This document shows positions 46,348 to 56,548 of a stretch of DNA of 64,000 bases, piece after piece. The translations under genes and the position numbers were made by a program. Origin of the DNA: an uncultured Porphyromonadaceae bacterium (GTDB lineage Bacteria > Bacteroidota > Bacteroidia > Bacteroidales > Muribaculaceae); assembly GCA_947175265.1 (NCBI GenBank), contig CAMWMD010000010.1, forward strand, positions 17,814-81,813, read 5' to 3'. The notes under the pieces are model-generated. The model did not search any database. It was not told where the DNA came from and saw nothing but the letters and a program-made list of their open reading frames with translations. The stretch's first letter is position 1; the number at the start of each line of letters is the position of its first letter.

Positions 46348-49300
46348 TTAATAACACTTCAGATAATATTTATATGGTTTATCGCTCACTTCAATAAGAT
46401 CACCGGACTTATTGTTATCGCCCCAAGGTTTATACCATTCTGAGTTACCATCTTTACAAAGTTCAATTATCAGAGATGTAATTGAAGTGCTGAGCGGAAC
46501 TTGTATATCGGCATACTTATAATCCACATTTGCCGTAAATGAGGGATAAGAAACTTTCTCCGTACCATCATAACGTTTCATTGTCCAAGTACCATTTAGT
46601 TGATAATTCAAATGAGTCCTTCCCTTTTCATCACTATCAATCCAATAGATACGAATATTATTGTTCTGAATACCGCCGCTGTTCTTGGTGACTTTCAGGA
46701 CATGAGTTTCGGTATTAAACTCGAAACTATAGTTTCCAGCCGCAATTGAGAGTTGAGTACCGCCTGTTTTAAGAGTCCATTCTCCTGAGTCGGTAATATT
46801 TACAGACCCATCACCATTATACCAATTATTCTCATTAGTTTGCGTTACATTCCATTCCTGAATGCCAAACTCTGTACAAGCGTTCACATCAACATTATCA
46901 AGTTTCCATATTTTGGGATTTGTTGGATCCTTAGTCATGTCCTTATTCTGCCACCCGCTGCCCCATATATTATTTCCGCGAATAATATATAATATTTCAT
47001 CCTCGGGTACCTCGGGAGCTTCGGTCCAGTTACCGGAAATGACTATGCTTGTCCCTGTCTCCGGATAGACGAGTTTGTCAGCATTATAATCATACCCCTT
47101 ATCTGCCTTGAAAGGTATACCCTCTCTCGCACGTGCCTTCTCTGTCGTGACATTGGCCGTAATACCTGTAGAGGTAACGTTAGTAAAGATTACAAAAATC
47201 TCATTCTCAGGATAGTTAGAATACGTTTCAAGTTCAAATTGGTTGAAACGCTTGTTAGCCAAAGCCGTTGTGGCAACCTGAGTACCGGGCCATGTGTTAA
47301 GGTAGGTCTTAACTCCATCAGCACCCTGATGGTAAAGGAATACGTTGGTATATCCTTTGACCATGCAACTGTACTTATAAGTTTCATTAACCTCCGCACC
47401 GGATACACATCTAACCGACATCTTGTAGTTTACATCCTTGTTCTCGGTGATGACATTCTGGCCGTCAAATTTCATTATGCGGTAGAACTGCTCGTTATCC
47501 GTATTAGTTGTGGTCCAATAATATCCTGCACCGGAATCGCCTGTCACACCTGAATTACCCTCATAGCGATTATGGGGGAAATACGCATACTGGTAAGAAT
47601 CGCGCATACTTCCATCAGGACGGATTGTCTTGTTCTGGAAACGGTATGAAGGCAAGAAAAGAGTGGTCGAACCAAACATCACACGCTCCGATGTGAATTC
47701 ACTACGATTTGTAAGCACCTCGAAATCACCCTGAGTGGGCACCCTCCATCCGGCGGGAACTATAGCAGGATAATTGCCGCTATTATCAGGCTTGACAGTT
47801 GCATAATTATACCTGCCACCGGCTGAATTCTGATCCATTGGCCATTCCGTACCACCCACATAACTGCTTGTGAGTTGAGCCATACCTGAGGCTGTGGCGC
47901 ATAGGTTTCGGTCAAGCCAACGCTGTGAACCTGCAGAGAACACCTCGTAATAATACCACTTATTATCATACTTATGGAAGAATCCGGTATGATAGAGGTC
48001 GACCCCTAATTCCTTATTTCCACTCTTGAGCATGATTCCGTTATCAGCCACAACGTAAGAATATGCCGAAGATGCATCTAACGGATTTGCTGTATCGGTA
48101 AAAGTCAGTTTCCATCCTCCTGTTATGTCTGTCTTCGTCACACCGGAGGGTGTCTCTATCGTCCAATTCCCTGACTTTGGGGTAATCTCATATTCGTATG
48201 TGACGCCACCGTTAGACATCGGTATATGAAGACCGGCATTCCTGACACGGCCACCGTTTGCCTCATGTCCAACTCCTAAAAGTTTGTCGCCCGTGCCACT
48301 CGGATTATTTCCGATGAAAGCCAGATAATCCGAAATAACGATATCAGTAGCGCCACTTCGTTTTATCGTCAACTTTATTGCCAAATCGTCATAAAGATTT
48401 ACATTCAACGGAGCGTCCTGACAGATTACGTATGTGGTTTCCACCTTAGTTTCGTTAGACTTATCTGTCACCATCACTTTAAAGGAATACTCACGCTCAG
48501 TGCCTTTATTATCCCCGATCTGTATATTTAGAGGAGTCGTAAAACGCTGGTATCCTTTCCCGGTTTCCTCTGCTGTTGTATTGGCTGTATCTGCTGTTTT
48601 ACTGCCTAATGCTATTGTCAGCCATGATGGGAGATTATCCGTATTAATTGACAGGATATCATCAGCCGTACCACGCCATCTTACATTGATGGATTTAGTT
48701 GCTGCATTTGAATTCAGTTTCAAAGTGTCAGGAAGAGCAAGAGCGCGTTCACCGTCAGTGACAATATTACGCATTTCCGCCACCTTGTCTTCGTATTTGA
48801 CAACAGCACCGATAGGCTCTTCAAGAGCAGCCTCCTCATTCGTCTTACCTTCAGTCATAACATCGCTGAGGGTCAATACATATTTATGGTTAGCCTCGAT
48901 TGAAGAAGGGAAGAGGAATCCATAGAAACAGTCGTTATCACCATAAATGGCTTCACCCGTATCAGTAGTACCTGTTCTGAACCGCCCTTTGATGAGAAGA
49001 CGTGCCTCAGGGTAATCGTTGCCATCCTCCTCCTTCATCTTATTGCTGACGGGGAGAGTGAAGAATTCCAGCAAATCACCCGCCTTGAGGTGGCTGATTG
49101 TATTTGTAGTGGCGGCAAGAGGAGAGGATACATAGACTCCATCCTTTTCAGCCTTCGCTATCGGGGTACCATCAAGATTTACACCATCCGTTTCCTTATA
49201 AAGCGACACTCCGGTGACGAGAAATTTATCTTTCAAAGTATCGGGCACCTTAAACTCAATCTTCGCGAAACGACGGTCAAGTATGAAAGCCTGCATTGTA

Positions 49301-49812
49301 GGAGTGCCCGGAGCCGGAAGAGACACCCCGGTACGCTTTCCAACCATTATGGCCGATGAAACACCGGTGCCTATTAATTTGCTGCGGTCTATAACCAGTC
49401 TCTTGAATTTAGATTCATCCTTACTGTCCGTTTCATCTATCCATGACTCAATAAGACTCTTGGCATTTGCGACAAGATACCAGTTGCCTGCCGTAGCGTC
49501 ACGGCGACTGATCTTTACAGCCTTACCTGATCCGCCGGTAGCATCGATAAAATCTGCCGGTAAATATGACTGTGAATACTGATACCCTCCATCATTGTTG
49601 AAAATCACTACCGTGAGTTCGGATATAACAGTTGAAGGTTCAGTCAAGGCACGGGTGCCGTAACCCTCCAGCACCATATCGTTGGTCTGGAAAGCGATAG
49701 CTATTTCATCCTCTGTGTTCACCTCGCCCCCCCATGGGAGATGCTCATCCGAGCATCCCCACAGAAGCACTGCGAGTAGTAGGGAGATATATTTCGATAT
49801 ATGCGTGCGCAT
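46348..49812 (-). CDS. Large fimbrial tip-like lipoprotein with FISUMP and carbohydrate-binding-like domains
   Basis: 1154 residues. Lipobox LLLWGC (Cys20), then a fimbrilin-like N-terminus with Thr53-Arg54-Ala55, the candidate protease site. Fimbrilin-like beta domains run to about 330, an Ig-like part to about 560, then a FISUMP-type segment (RWLDRNLCATASG, PAGWRVPTQGDFEVL, SVRCVSG, near 640-850). The C-terminal 300 residues hold modules resembling starch-binding CBM25/26 (FLYHQGADGV... WPGTQ) and SusE/F-like repeats (ILYIIRGNNIWGSGW). Last gene of the pilus operon; probably the tip adhesin with glycan specificity. Module assignments are inferred. Confidence 0.75.
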   Translation of the reverse strand: MRTHISKYISLLLAVLLWGCSDEHLPWGGEVNTEDEIAIAFQTNDMVLEGYGTRALTEPSTVISELTVVIFNNDGGYQYSQSYLPADFIDATGGSGKAVKISRRDATAGNWYLVANAKSLIESWIDETDSKDESKFKRLVIDRSKLIGTGVSSAIMVGKRTGVSLPAPGTPTMQAFILDRRFAKIEFKVPDTLKDKFLVTGVSLYKETDGVNLDGTPIAKAEKDGVYVSSPLAATTNTISHLKAGDLLEFFTLPVSNKMKEEDGNDYPEARLLIKGRFRTGTTDTGEAIYGDNDCFYGFLFPSSIEANHKYVLTLSDVMTEGKTNEEAALEEPIGAVVKYEDKVAEMRNIVTDGERALALPDTLKLNSNAATKSINVRWRGTADDILSINTDNLPSWLTIALGSKTADTANTTAEETGKGYQRFTTPLNIQIGDNKGTEREYSFKVMVTDKSNETKVETTYVICQDAPLNVNLYDDLAIKLTIKRSGATDIVISDYLAFIGNNPSGTGDKLLGVGHEANGGRVRNAGLHIPMSNGGVTYEYEITPKSGNWTIETPSGVTKTDITGGWKLTFTDTANPLDASSAYSYVVADNGIMLKSGNKELGVDLYHTGFFHKYDNKWYYYEVFSAGSQRWLDRNLCATASGMAQLTSSYVGGTEWPMDQNSAGGRYNYATVKPDNSGNYPAIVPAGWRVPTQGDFEVLTNRSEFTSERVMFGSTTLFLPSYRFQNKTIRPDGSMRDSYQYAYFPHNRYEGNSGVTGDSGAGYYWTTTNTDNEQFYRIMKFDGQNVITENKDVNYKMSVRCVSGAEVNETYKYSCMVKGYTNVFLYHQGADGVKTYLNTWPGTQVATTALANKRFNQFELETYSNYPENEIFVIFTNVTSTGITANVTTEKARAREGIPFKADKGYDYNADKLVYPETGTSIVISGNWTEAPEVPEDEILYIIRGNNIWGSGWQNKDMTKDPTNPKIWKLDNVDVNACTEFGIQEWNVTQTNENNWYNGDGSVNITDSGEWTLKTGGTQLSIAAGNYSFEFNTETHVLKVTKNSGGIQNNNIRIYWIDSDEKGRTHLNYQLNGTWTMKRYDGTEKVSYPSFTANVDYKYADIQVPLSTSITSLIIELCKDGNSEWYKPWGDNNKSGDLIEVSDKPYKYYLKCY

Positions 49813-49860
49813 GATATTTCTTGTTTAATCGTTTTTTGTGTATATTGTTAGTCCTTATTC

Positions 49861-52371
49861 TCAATAAGAGTTACGTTCGAAGTCAGCGAATGAACAATTG
49901 TCACGATTTGATGCATCAAACAGATACCAACCCTCGCCACTTGCGAAATTAGGCATCGGGATACCCGGTTGTTTATCTGCCGGATAACGTCCGCGGCCAT
50001 TCCAGTCATTTTCATCATGCTTTTCTGCAAACATGATAAGAGCCTTACCAGGTTCGGCTAATTTCGGCAACACGAGTTTATACCATCCGTTCTCCTCAGG
50101 AATCATGGCTACACCGGGCCATCGCAGACTGTTGCTCCCATCCTTACATGCGCAGGTTATCTGATTTGAGGAGTGAGTCCTATTATATTCATAGAGTTCC
50201 TCCCTATAATCAGCAATCAAATCCACATCCTTGTAGTATTTGTCATCAGGGAATGTTTCTGCGGATTCCTGCCATTCCTTATAGGCTTTGAAAGTCTTAC
50301 CACCTTGAGTGACATCCTGCAGACCGCTCGGATCTGTTACCGAACCGTAATTCGAAGCCCAACCCTTGAAGGCCATCTTTCCTGTGAAACTGTATTCCAC
50401 CCAGTTGAGTTCTCCTTTCTTGTCAAACACGTAATAATCATTGTAGGTCAACGGCTGGTAGACATAACAATGAGGTTCTTTCCAATCGGCATTGATGACT
50501 TTAAAATGAATCGTGAATGTATCGGAGTTCGGATTGACTGTGAATTTTCCTGACTTAGATTGCGCAGCTGCCCCCGATGCCGTCGCATTAGCGTCGATCG
50601 AGCCACTGATTCGGTTGCCGAAAGCGGTGACATCGCCCGGATCTGACAGCGTTATGCAAATCAAACCACTCTTTGGAAATTCTCCGGTAACCCCGGCTGC
50701 CTTCTCCAGACCACTTATGCTCATACCATTCACCAATTTTGCTTCTTTCGAATATTGCTCCGGCTCCTCTTCAGTCCCCGTGTATACGCAAAGTTTGATA
50801 TTCTTGGTTTCCTTATTGGTATTTGTATTCACATAACTACCGAGATTGATACTGAGGTTATCCATATTGGTGGAATACTCAAACCATAACTGGTATTTGT
50901 CTGAATTAATAATCTGGGCTATGTTGAGGCTACGAGCATCCGGAGAAATCCTGACGAATGCCCTCGGGTCAACTGACTGCACAGTCACTCTCTTTCGGAT
51001 TGAACCGGATATTACCCAAAAGCCTTGATTGGAGAGAGTCGTTGTGGAGAATGGATAGTCAGGATTCAACGACACTTCGATCGTTCCCTCTTCCTTATCT
51101 TCTTTAAAAGAGAACAAGTCCTTGTTGCTAGGACCTCTGTCACTTTCAAAAGAGAGTTCCGGCACATTGCTCATATATCTTATTATCGCCGGGTTTTCAC
51201 CGTCAATCTTTGATATAGTAGTTTCGGCAAGATACAGTTCACTCTTTCCGGCAAGGCTGATGGCGATATCCGTAGGTGTGCCCCAATCCTTTACCGACCA
51301 CGAATACTCCAAATCGCCACCTCTGACCTTAGCAATCACCTCATAGAAATGGCCTCTGTCAATCTTTCCTCCATTTCCAATCTTGAAATTAAAGGTCTTA
51401 CTGTCGGATCCTGTACCCATCACAGCATTAATCGTCGTAGCAATCGCATCCGAAACAATTCCTGATTCGGGAACATATATTACCCCTTGATATGCATTTT
51501 CAAGTGAGGTAGCCAATTCGCTTGCCGTAAGCGGTGTGGTCTTCGACAACAGTTCAATGAGGTCTTGAGCCGGATCGGCAGGGCGTGTCAGGAGTTCGTC
51601 AACACTTTTTCCCTTCAGATCGCCAATGGGATAATGAGCCGATATCGCAGCGACGTTACTGCTGATATTGTATTTCGTGCCATATTGAGTCTTTGTCCCG
51701 GTGGTAAATATATTTACCGGCTGGTAAAGATTGGAAGCGGATGTGCTCTCCACCTTCAGCCCCGCCCTACCCAACTCATCCTCATGGATGACGGTAAGAC
51801 GAACCTTCGCACAAAGGAATTCAAGATCTACCTTCGCTTCTGTGACACTTCCCTTCACCACCTTCAGTTCAGACTTCAGACCTGACATAGGAAGGCCTTT
51901 GGTATATTCCGGTAGCCCTCCCTCATAATCATGCTGCAGATCCCTCACTCTTGTTTCAAGATCATTGGCTGTGCTCTCTCCCTCAAGTTCGGTGAGCATG
52001 TCAGCCTTCAAATTCATATTACCTATAAGATACAAGTTATATGTCGAAGGTTCAACATTAAATGAAAAACTACGGTAAACTCCATCGATTGCCACACCGG
52101 CCTCCGGATGGATCTCCTCTATAAAATGTTTTTGCGGGATCTGATCTCTATAATCATAGAAACCTACAACATAAAGTTTATTGACAGCCCCCTCCTTGGC
52201 CTCGATATTCACCTCAGTTGCGCGAGTCATGGTAGCAGACGGTATGAGCAACTTCAGCGATGTGGTTCCGTCACCACCGATGTTGATCGGATCGTCAGAA
52301 CGGCATCCCGTCGTCAACAGCGCCGAGAGGCATATCATCAAAATGGCTGATTTTTTAATAAGTCGTATCAT
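49861..52371 (-). CDS. Fimbrial tip-like lipoprotein
   Basis: 836 residues from ATG 52371 (MIRLIKKSAILMICLSALLTTGC); a longer frame to 52533 runs into the preceding gene. Lipobox Cys23; Arg50-Ala51 in SATMTRATE is the candidate pilin cleavage site. The N-terminal 350 residues read as two fimbrilin beta domains (KLYVVGFYDYRD..., SKTFNFKIGNGGKIDRGHFYEV). The C-terminal 170 residues (HCYVYQPLTYNDYY... WYKLVLPKLAEPGKALIMF in pieces) look like a starch/glycan-binding module. Located between the accessory fimbrilin and the 1154-residue tip gene. Confidence 0.7.
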   Translation of the reverse strand: MIRLIKKSAILMICLSALLTTGCRSDDPINIGGDGTTSLKLLIPSATMTRATEVNIEAKEGAVNKLYVVGFYDYRDQIPQKHFIEEIHPEAGVAIDGVYRSFSFNVEPSTYNLYLIGNMNLKADMLTELEGESTANDLETRVRDLQHDYEGGLPEYTKGLPMSGLKSELKVVKGSVTEAKVDLEFLCAKVRLTVIHEDELGRAGLKVESTSASNLYQPVNIFTTGTKTQYGTKYNISSNVAAISAHYPIGDLKGKSVDELLTRPADPAQDLIELLSKTTPLTASELATSLENAYQGVIYVPESGIVSDAIATTINAVMGTGSDSKTFNFKIGNGGKIDRGHFYEVIAKVRGGDLEYSWSVKDWGTPTDIAISLAGKSELYLAETTISKIDGENPAIIRYMSNVPELSFESDRGPSNKDLFSFKEDKEEGTIEVSLNPDYPFSTTTLSNQGFWVISGSIRKRVTVQSVDPRAFVRISPDARSLNIAQIINSDKYQLWFEYSTNMDNLSINLGSYVNTNTNKETKNIKLCVYTGTEEEPEQYSKEAKLVNGMSISGLEKAAGVTGEFPKSGLICITLSDPGDVTAFGNRISGSIDANATASGAAAQSKSGKFTVNPNSDTFTIHFKVINADWKEPHCYVYQPLTYNDYYVFDKKGELNWVEYSFTGKMAFKGWASNYGSVTDPSGLQDVTQGGKTFKAYKEWQESAETFPDDKYYKDVDLIADYREELYEYNRTHSSNQITCACKDGSNSLRWPGVAMIPEENGWYKLVLPKLAEPGKALIMFAEKHDENDWNGRGRYPADKQPGIPMPNFASGEGWYLFDASNRDNCSFADFERNSY

Positions 52372-52423
52372 GGATGTTCTTTTTTTTCTCTTGTGAGTTT
52401 GAATCTTGCTGAGTTTACCCCTT

Positions 52424-53821
52424 TCAATCAAACATTTCCTCCGATGCTGTCCGATGATAGTCTTTCCAGACTTTCGGAACAAGAATCTTGAGGTCAATAT
52501 CCTCCTTGCCGTTTTCCGGACCATCTGTGACACTCCAAGGATGCGGGAGTGATGTCACTCTGTTAATACCTATATTGTAGATATGATTGCGGACGATGCC
52601 ATATTCCATAGGTTCCACCTTCCCGTCCTCAAGATTCTTCCCTTCGCCGGCATCATGACGTATCATTCTTCTATAGACCACTTTATAACCTCCGAGAGCA
52701 GCATCGTAACTCAATTTACGCCAGTTGGCAGCCGATTCAGGGAGTGTGGTCATCAAAGCCGACTGGTATGTGCCGTCGTCATAATAATAAATATCGGGAT
52801 GGGCGGTGCCTGTTATCGCGTCCTTAACACCGGCGGTGCATACCGTAGACTCATCCGCTACGAGAATTCCCTGAAATTCAATATATGTGGCATTACTGAA
52901 AGTGGGAACGGAAGGCACATTCTCATTGACATACATAAAGGCTCCATTTGAAATATCCACGCTTTTGGAGGAGTAGTCGGTAGCCTCTAGTAATGGAGTC
53001 TTCACCGCGTCATTATCCAGTTGCTTGAAGAAATATTCCTTTCCGGCTATGCAGTTGACGACAAACTTCTTGAACTGCACCTTCACCTCCGGTGCGGTTT
53101 CACCCACACGGGTAACGGGATAGGTGAAATCCTCAATACCGGTTGTCTTTACGAAATCAAGACGCGACTGCATAGGAGTCAGTTTTAAATTCCCGGCCTG
53201 AGTTGCCACAGTGGCATCCTTTGCCTCGTATGGTTGGTCTTTTGGATATTCGGTATTCTCCTCAAGTTTGACCACAACATTTGCTGCATCCTCGTTAAGA
53301 GTAGTGTATTTGATATGCTTGGTTGCCAGTTCGCTGGGAAGGATACATTCCATATTCTCCGTCATAACACCGATATCGGCAATCTTCTTATTGATGGACC
53401 CTCTCAAAATGTTATAACCTCCATCGCTGATGTTTGCGAAGAGATAAAGATTGTAAGCATGCTCCCTCTCATATACAGAGGAGAGACCCATGTTCAAGGT
53501 CACGGAATATTTGCCAGTTTGTCCAGCTACAGCCTTAATCTCGGAATCCGCTGCGCGTGAAATGCCGCATACCTTCCCTTTATCAACACCCTCCCCGTCC
53601 ACGAGCAGGGCTATCACACTGTTTATAGGGGTTTCAGCCGGGCTCTTCTTATCACCGTCGGCACGTGTCAACGTCTCGGAAGGTTGGGAAAATTCCAAAG
53701 TCACCCAGACCGGATCAATGCTCATCACCTGCTCCCGCTGCGGCTCACCGTTGCTACAGGAAGCGAGAAGCAGCGCTCCTGTAAAGTATAATATATTAAT
53801 TCGTTTTGCTATAGAGCTCAT
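52424..53821 (-). CDS. Accessory fimbrilin lipoprotein
   Basis: 465 residues. Lipobox LLLASC (Cys22) and candidate cleavage site Thr52-Arg53-Ala54 (ETLTRADG). The ending EYGIVRNHIYNIGINRVTSLPHPW is the Mfa1-like fimbrilin signature (R-N-H-x-Y-x-I/L-G-I/V-N), followed by a short strand that could donate to the next subunit. Probably a minor shaft or sub-tip pilin, comparable in role to Mfa3/Mfa4 of Porphyromonas; the exact position is inferred from gene order. Confidence 0.75.
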   Translation of the reverse strand: MSSIAKRINILYFTGALLLASCSNGEPQREQVMSIDPVWVTLEFSQPSETLTRADGDKKSPAETPINSVIALLVDGEGVDKGKVCGISRAADSEIKAVAGQTGKYSVTLNMGLSSVYEREHAYNLYLFANISDGGYNILRGSINKKIADIGVMTENMECILPSELATKHIKYTTLNEDAANVVVKLEENTEYPKDQPYEAKDATVATQAGNLKLTPMQSRLDFVKTTGIEDFTYPVTRVGETAPEVKVQFKKFVVNCIAGKEYFFKQLDNDAVKTPLLEATDYSSKSVDISNGAFMYVNENVPSVPTFSNATYIEFQGILVADESTVCTAGVKDAITGTAHPDIYYYDDGTYQSALMTTLPESAANWRKLSYDAALGGYKVVYRRMIRHDAGEGKNLEDGKVEPMEYGIVRNHIYNIGINRVTSLPHPWSVTDGPENGKEDIDLKILVPKVWKDYHRTASEEMFD

Positions 53822-53857
53822 TGCTTAAGTTTTTTATGGCTGATGTGAGTTGGTGAG

Positions 53858-54832
53858 TTATAAATCGAAATTATTATCTCTTACCGACCAGTCGTTGATG
53901 TTAAACTCCTGTCCGATTACTTTACCGTCCGGGGCAACCTTAATGGTGAAGGTCCAAAAATCTCTGAAATCAAGATACTGTTGCCAACTGATATTATTCA
54001 TTCCGGCGGCTACCTCATTCTCGTAACTTACGTTAGCAGCCGGGATAATCTTGAAAGTTGTTGTCTCCTGAGTCACCTTGCTGTAGACGTGAAGAGTCGC
54101 GTCAAGATTCTTTGTAAGGCGGCCTGTTGAGATTTCCGCGAAGATCTTGTTCGGATTTCCATTCACGTTGCCGGCAGTATACGGTTTATAAGTAAACTTC
54201 GTTCCGGAGGGAATCAGATTGTTCTCATAGTCAGTGGCAGCATTGTCAGCCGTCACGTAACAATCGAATCCTCCGGGATTCACCGCACTCCCGTCAGTGT
54301 GCTCAAGTTCCACACGTATGGTGTTGGTGTTCTTGGTTAGCCCGATTTCACATACTATATGCTGGTAATCCTTTTCGAGGATAGTAAAGTCGCCCACCCC
54401 GTGGAAGAAGGGATGGAGATTGTTCGCAGTCTGATTATCAGCACGTGAACCGGCTAAGTATGCCTCAAGGGAAGTATAATGATGATTAGTATTGTCAGGA
54501 TGATTCACCAGAAAGTCTGCCTGCTGGCAACCCACACCACAAAGGCTGACGGCATGATAGTTGCCCGCCGGCAGGTCAACGGATATGACATTTGTATTGG
54601 TGACGTCATACTGTCCCTTGAAATTCCCATCGCTGTCATAGAGATAGACACGTGCGCAATGCACCTGGTCAAGAAACGCATCTACCTTATTGGGATTATT
54701 GAGGTAGTTGGTATATTTCAGATGAAGGTCCACACCTCTGGGACACGGAGGGAGACTCTCCTTTAGGAAGGAGTCGCATCCACCCAAAATGCCGGCGACG
54801 ACAAGTGAAGGAACTACTAATTTTAGTCTCAT
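53858..54832 (-). CDS. FimB/Mfa2-family pilus anchor lipoprotein
   Basis: 324 residues. Lipobox GILGGC (Cys19), then the family pattern CPRGVDLHLKYTNYLN and LDQVHCARVYLYDSDGNF. No Thr-Arg-Ala site is present near residue 50, as expected for the anchor, which in Porphyromonas keeps its lipid and fixes the pilus to the outer membrane and limits length. It follows the major fimbrilin after a 134-bp gap holding a strong hairpin. Confidence 0.85.
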   Translation of the reverse strand: MRLKLVVPSLVVAGILGGCDSFLKESLPPCPRGVDLHLKYTNYLNNPNKVDAFLDQVHCARVYLYDSDGNFKGQYDVTNTNVISVDLPAGNYHAVSLCGVGCQQADFLVNHPDNTNHHYTSLEAYLAGSRADNQTANNLHPFFHGVGDFTILEKDYQHIVCEIGLTKNTNTIRVELEHTDGSAVNPGGFDCYVTADNAATDYENNLIPSGTKFTYKPYTAGNVNGNPNKIFAEISTGRLTKNLDATLHVYSKVTQETTTFKIIPAANVSYENEVAAGMNNISWQQYLDFRDFWTFTIKVAPDGKVIGQEFNINDWSVRDNNFDL

Positions 54833-54902
54833 CGGTACAAGTTAGTTATTAAGGGAATTTCCACCCGCTTGACGGACAGAGCCTCCGGTTATTATTTATT
54901 GT

Positions 54903-54932
54903 TCTCACGGAAGGTATCACCCTTCCGTGAGA
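54903..54932 (-). other. Hairpin between major fimbrilin and anchor genes
   Basis: CTCACGGAAGG (54904-54914) / CCTTCCGTGAG (54921-54931), 6-nt loop, one more T-A pair outside. On the minus strand it lies just after the major-subunit stop and is followed by an A/U-rich stretch without a pure U-run. It could cut down transcription of distal genes or protect the major-subunit mRNA. Confidence 0.7.
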
Positions 54933-54966
54933 GTAGGGCATTTTGTTGACTCCCTACATAATTTGT

Positions 54967-56445
54967 TTAGAGATCCAACTTCTCGTTTGTGACATTGAGA
55001 ATCCAGTCGGCTACAGAGACGGAAAGACTGATGTAGAAATCATTTGCCTCATCGACAACATCTGCATCGCCCGGCTTGTTATCACGGTTATAGCCGAGGA
55101 ATGCGATAGAATTCACACCGAGATTGTAGACATGGTTACGGAGGATATTATACCTGAAAGCCTGATCTGTCTGATTGGGATCATGCTCGATCAACTGTGA
55201 ATAATATGTATAGTATTTGTATGACGGTTCCTCAGCCGTACCGACATTGGTAGCCTTGAATTCGCGTGCAGAACCGATAACCTGTTTCAGTCGGGCCTCG
55301 ATCTGGGCTTTAGGTTTCGTGAAATCTGCCACAGCGAGATAACCATTCACCATATCGATGGCATTCTGAATCTTCACCATCTCGTCAGAACCATCTGCGT
55401 ATTCCTCCTTGGTTTCAACATTGAAAGTGCCACCCATAGCCTTGAGGTCTTCCACACCGCCGATGAACACACCATTCACAGAGTATACATTCTCACCAAG
55501 AGCCATTGATTTTGTCAGTGTGGCGCTTGAGAACTCAGCCTTGACAGCGACGTACGGAGAATTGTTGAAAGCAGCTGTCTGACCTTTTCTGATTGTATTG
55601 GGTCGGCCGTAAACCTTTTCGTTGGTGCCCGGAACCATAGAGAAATCATGACCCTGGAAAGTGCTCAATATGCCAGTGGAATTTTCAGTCACCGCGTATG
55701 GGCGGTCAGTAGTCTTGAAAGGAGCCATGCCTGTTGTTCCGCCGGTTGCCGAGAATTGAGGCAGACGATAAGTGGCTGTTGCATGAGTGACGGGAGCCAT
55801 ACCAACCACTTTAATGGTGAGATTCTTATCTGACCCTGCAACATACTCATCATTCTCCACATTATTCTTATAGTCAAAACGGGTGGCGAGACGGGCGAGT
55901 TTCACATCTCCTGCAATCACCCAAGCGTTACCGGGCTGACCGGCATCTTCACCTGTGGGTGCCGGCTGCAAGGTATTTTTCACCTCCTCGGCATTTGACA
56001 TAAGGAAACCCTTGCTCTTATCCCAAGTGATGATATTGGCAACTCCCGAAAGCAATTGCTGAGGATTGTCCAATCTGATACCGTTCTCAATACCGTTGGC
56101 ATACACATATATGCTCAGGGCCTCTCCGGCTGCTGTCTTCTCCTTAAGCATATTGTAGACCACGGTTTTGATGCCGAATTCAGCCTTATTGCCATCGATT
56201 GAAGTTGATATCTCCCTTACAAGTTCAATGCCCTTGGAGTCAAGGATTATCAACTGTAAATCCTTGATTGTAGATTCTCCCGCAAGAGCATTGTTGTCTG
56301 CTCTGGTACCACCGGTTTGAACGAAATTGATTGCCAGATACTTCTCATTTGAAGGAGCGTTGTCAATCACACTCGGGGCATCGCTTGAACAGGAAGCGAG
56401 CAGAGCCAAGCCCATAATCCCCGACAGAAACTTAAATTTTTCCAT
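54967..56445 (-). CDS. Major fimbrilin, Mfa1-like
   Basis: 492 residues. Lipobox ALLASC (Cys19); Thr47-Arg48-Ala49 in QTGGTRADN is the probable gingipain-like cleavage site that frees the mature pilin for strand exchange. Two-domain fimbrilin body with AEFGIKTVVYNMLKE and SIYVYANGIENG, and the C-terminal RNHVYNLGVNSIAFLGY signature with a final VSVADWILNVTNEKLDL strand. It is expected to polymerise into the shaft. Follows the OmpA/TPR gene after 103 bp. Confidence 0.85.
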   Translation of the reverse strand: MEKFKFLSGIMGLALLASCSSDAPSVIDNAPSNEKYLAINFVQTGGTRADNNALAGESTIKDLQLIILDSKGIELVREISTSIDGNKAEFGIKTVVYNMLKEKTAAGEALSIYVYANGIENGIRLDNPQQLLSGVANIITWDKSKGFLMSNAEEVKNTLQPAPTGEDAGQPGNAWVIAGDVKLARLATRFDYKNNVENDEYVAGSDKNLTIKVVGMAPVTHATATYRLPQFSATGGTTGMAPFKTTDRPYAVTENSTGILSTFQGHDFSMVPGTNEKVYGRPNTIRKGQTAAFNNSPYVAVKAEFSSATLTKSMALGENVYSVNGVFIGGVEDLKAMGGTFNVETKEEYADGSDEMVKIQNAIDMVNGYLAVADFTKPKAQIEARLKQVIGSAREFKATNVGTAEEPSYKYYTYYSQLIEHDPNQTDQAFRYNILRNHVYNLGVNSIAFLGYNRDNKPGDADVVDEANDFYISLSVSVADWILNVTNEKLDL

Positions 56446-56548
56446 GTTTGATTTGTTGGGTTAGTGACGGCTCATCTGCCCGAGGGCACACTTACCGTCA
56501 TTGTTAACACTATTTTATTATTTTGATTTTATATTTCACTGATAAGGA

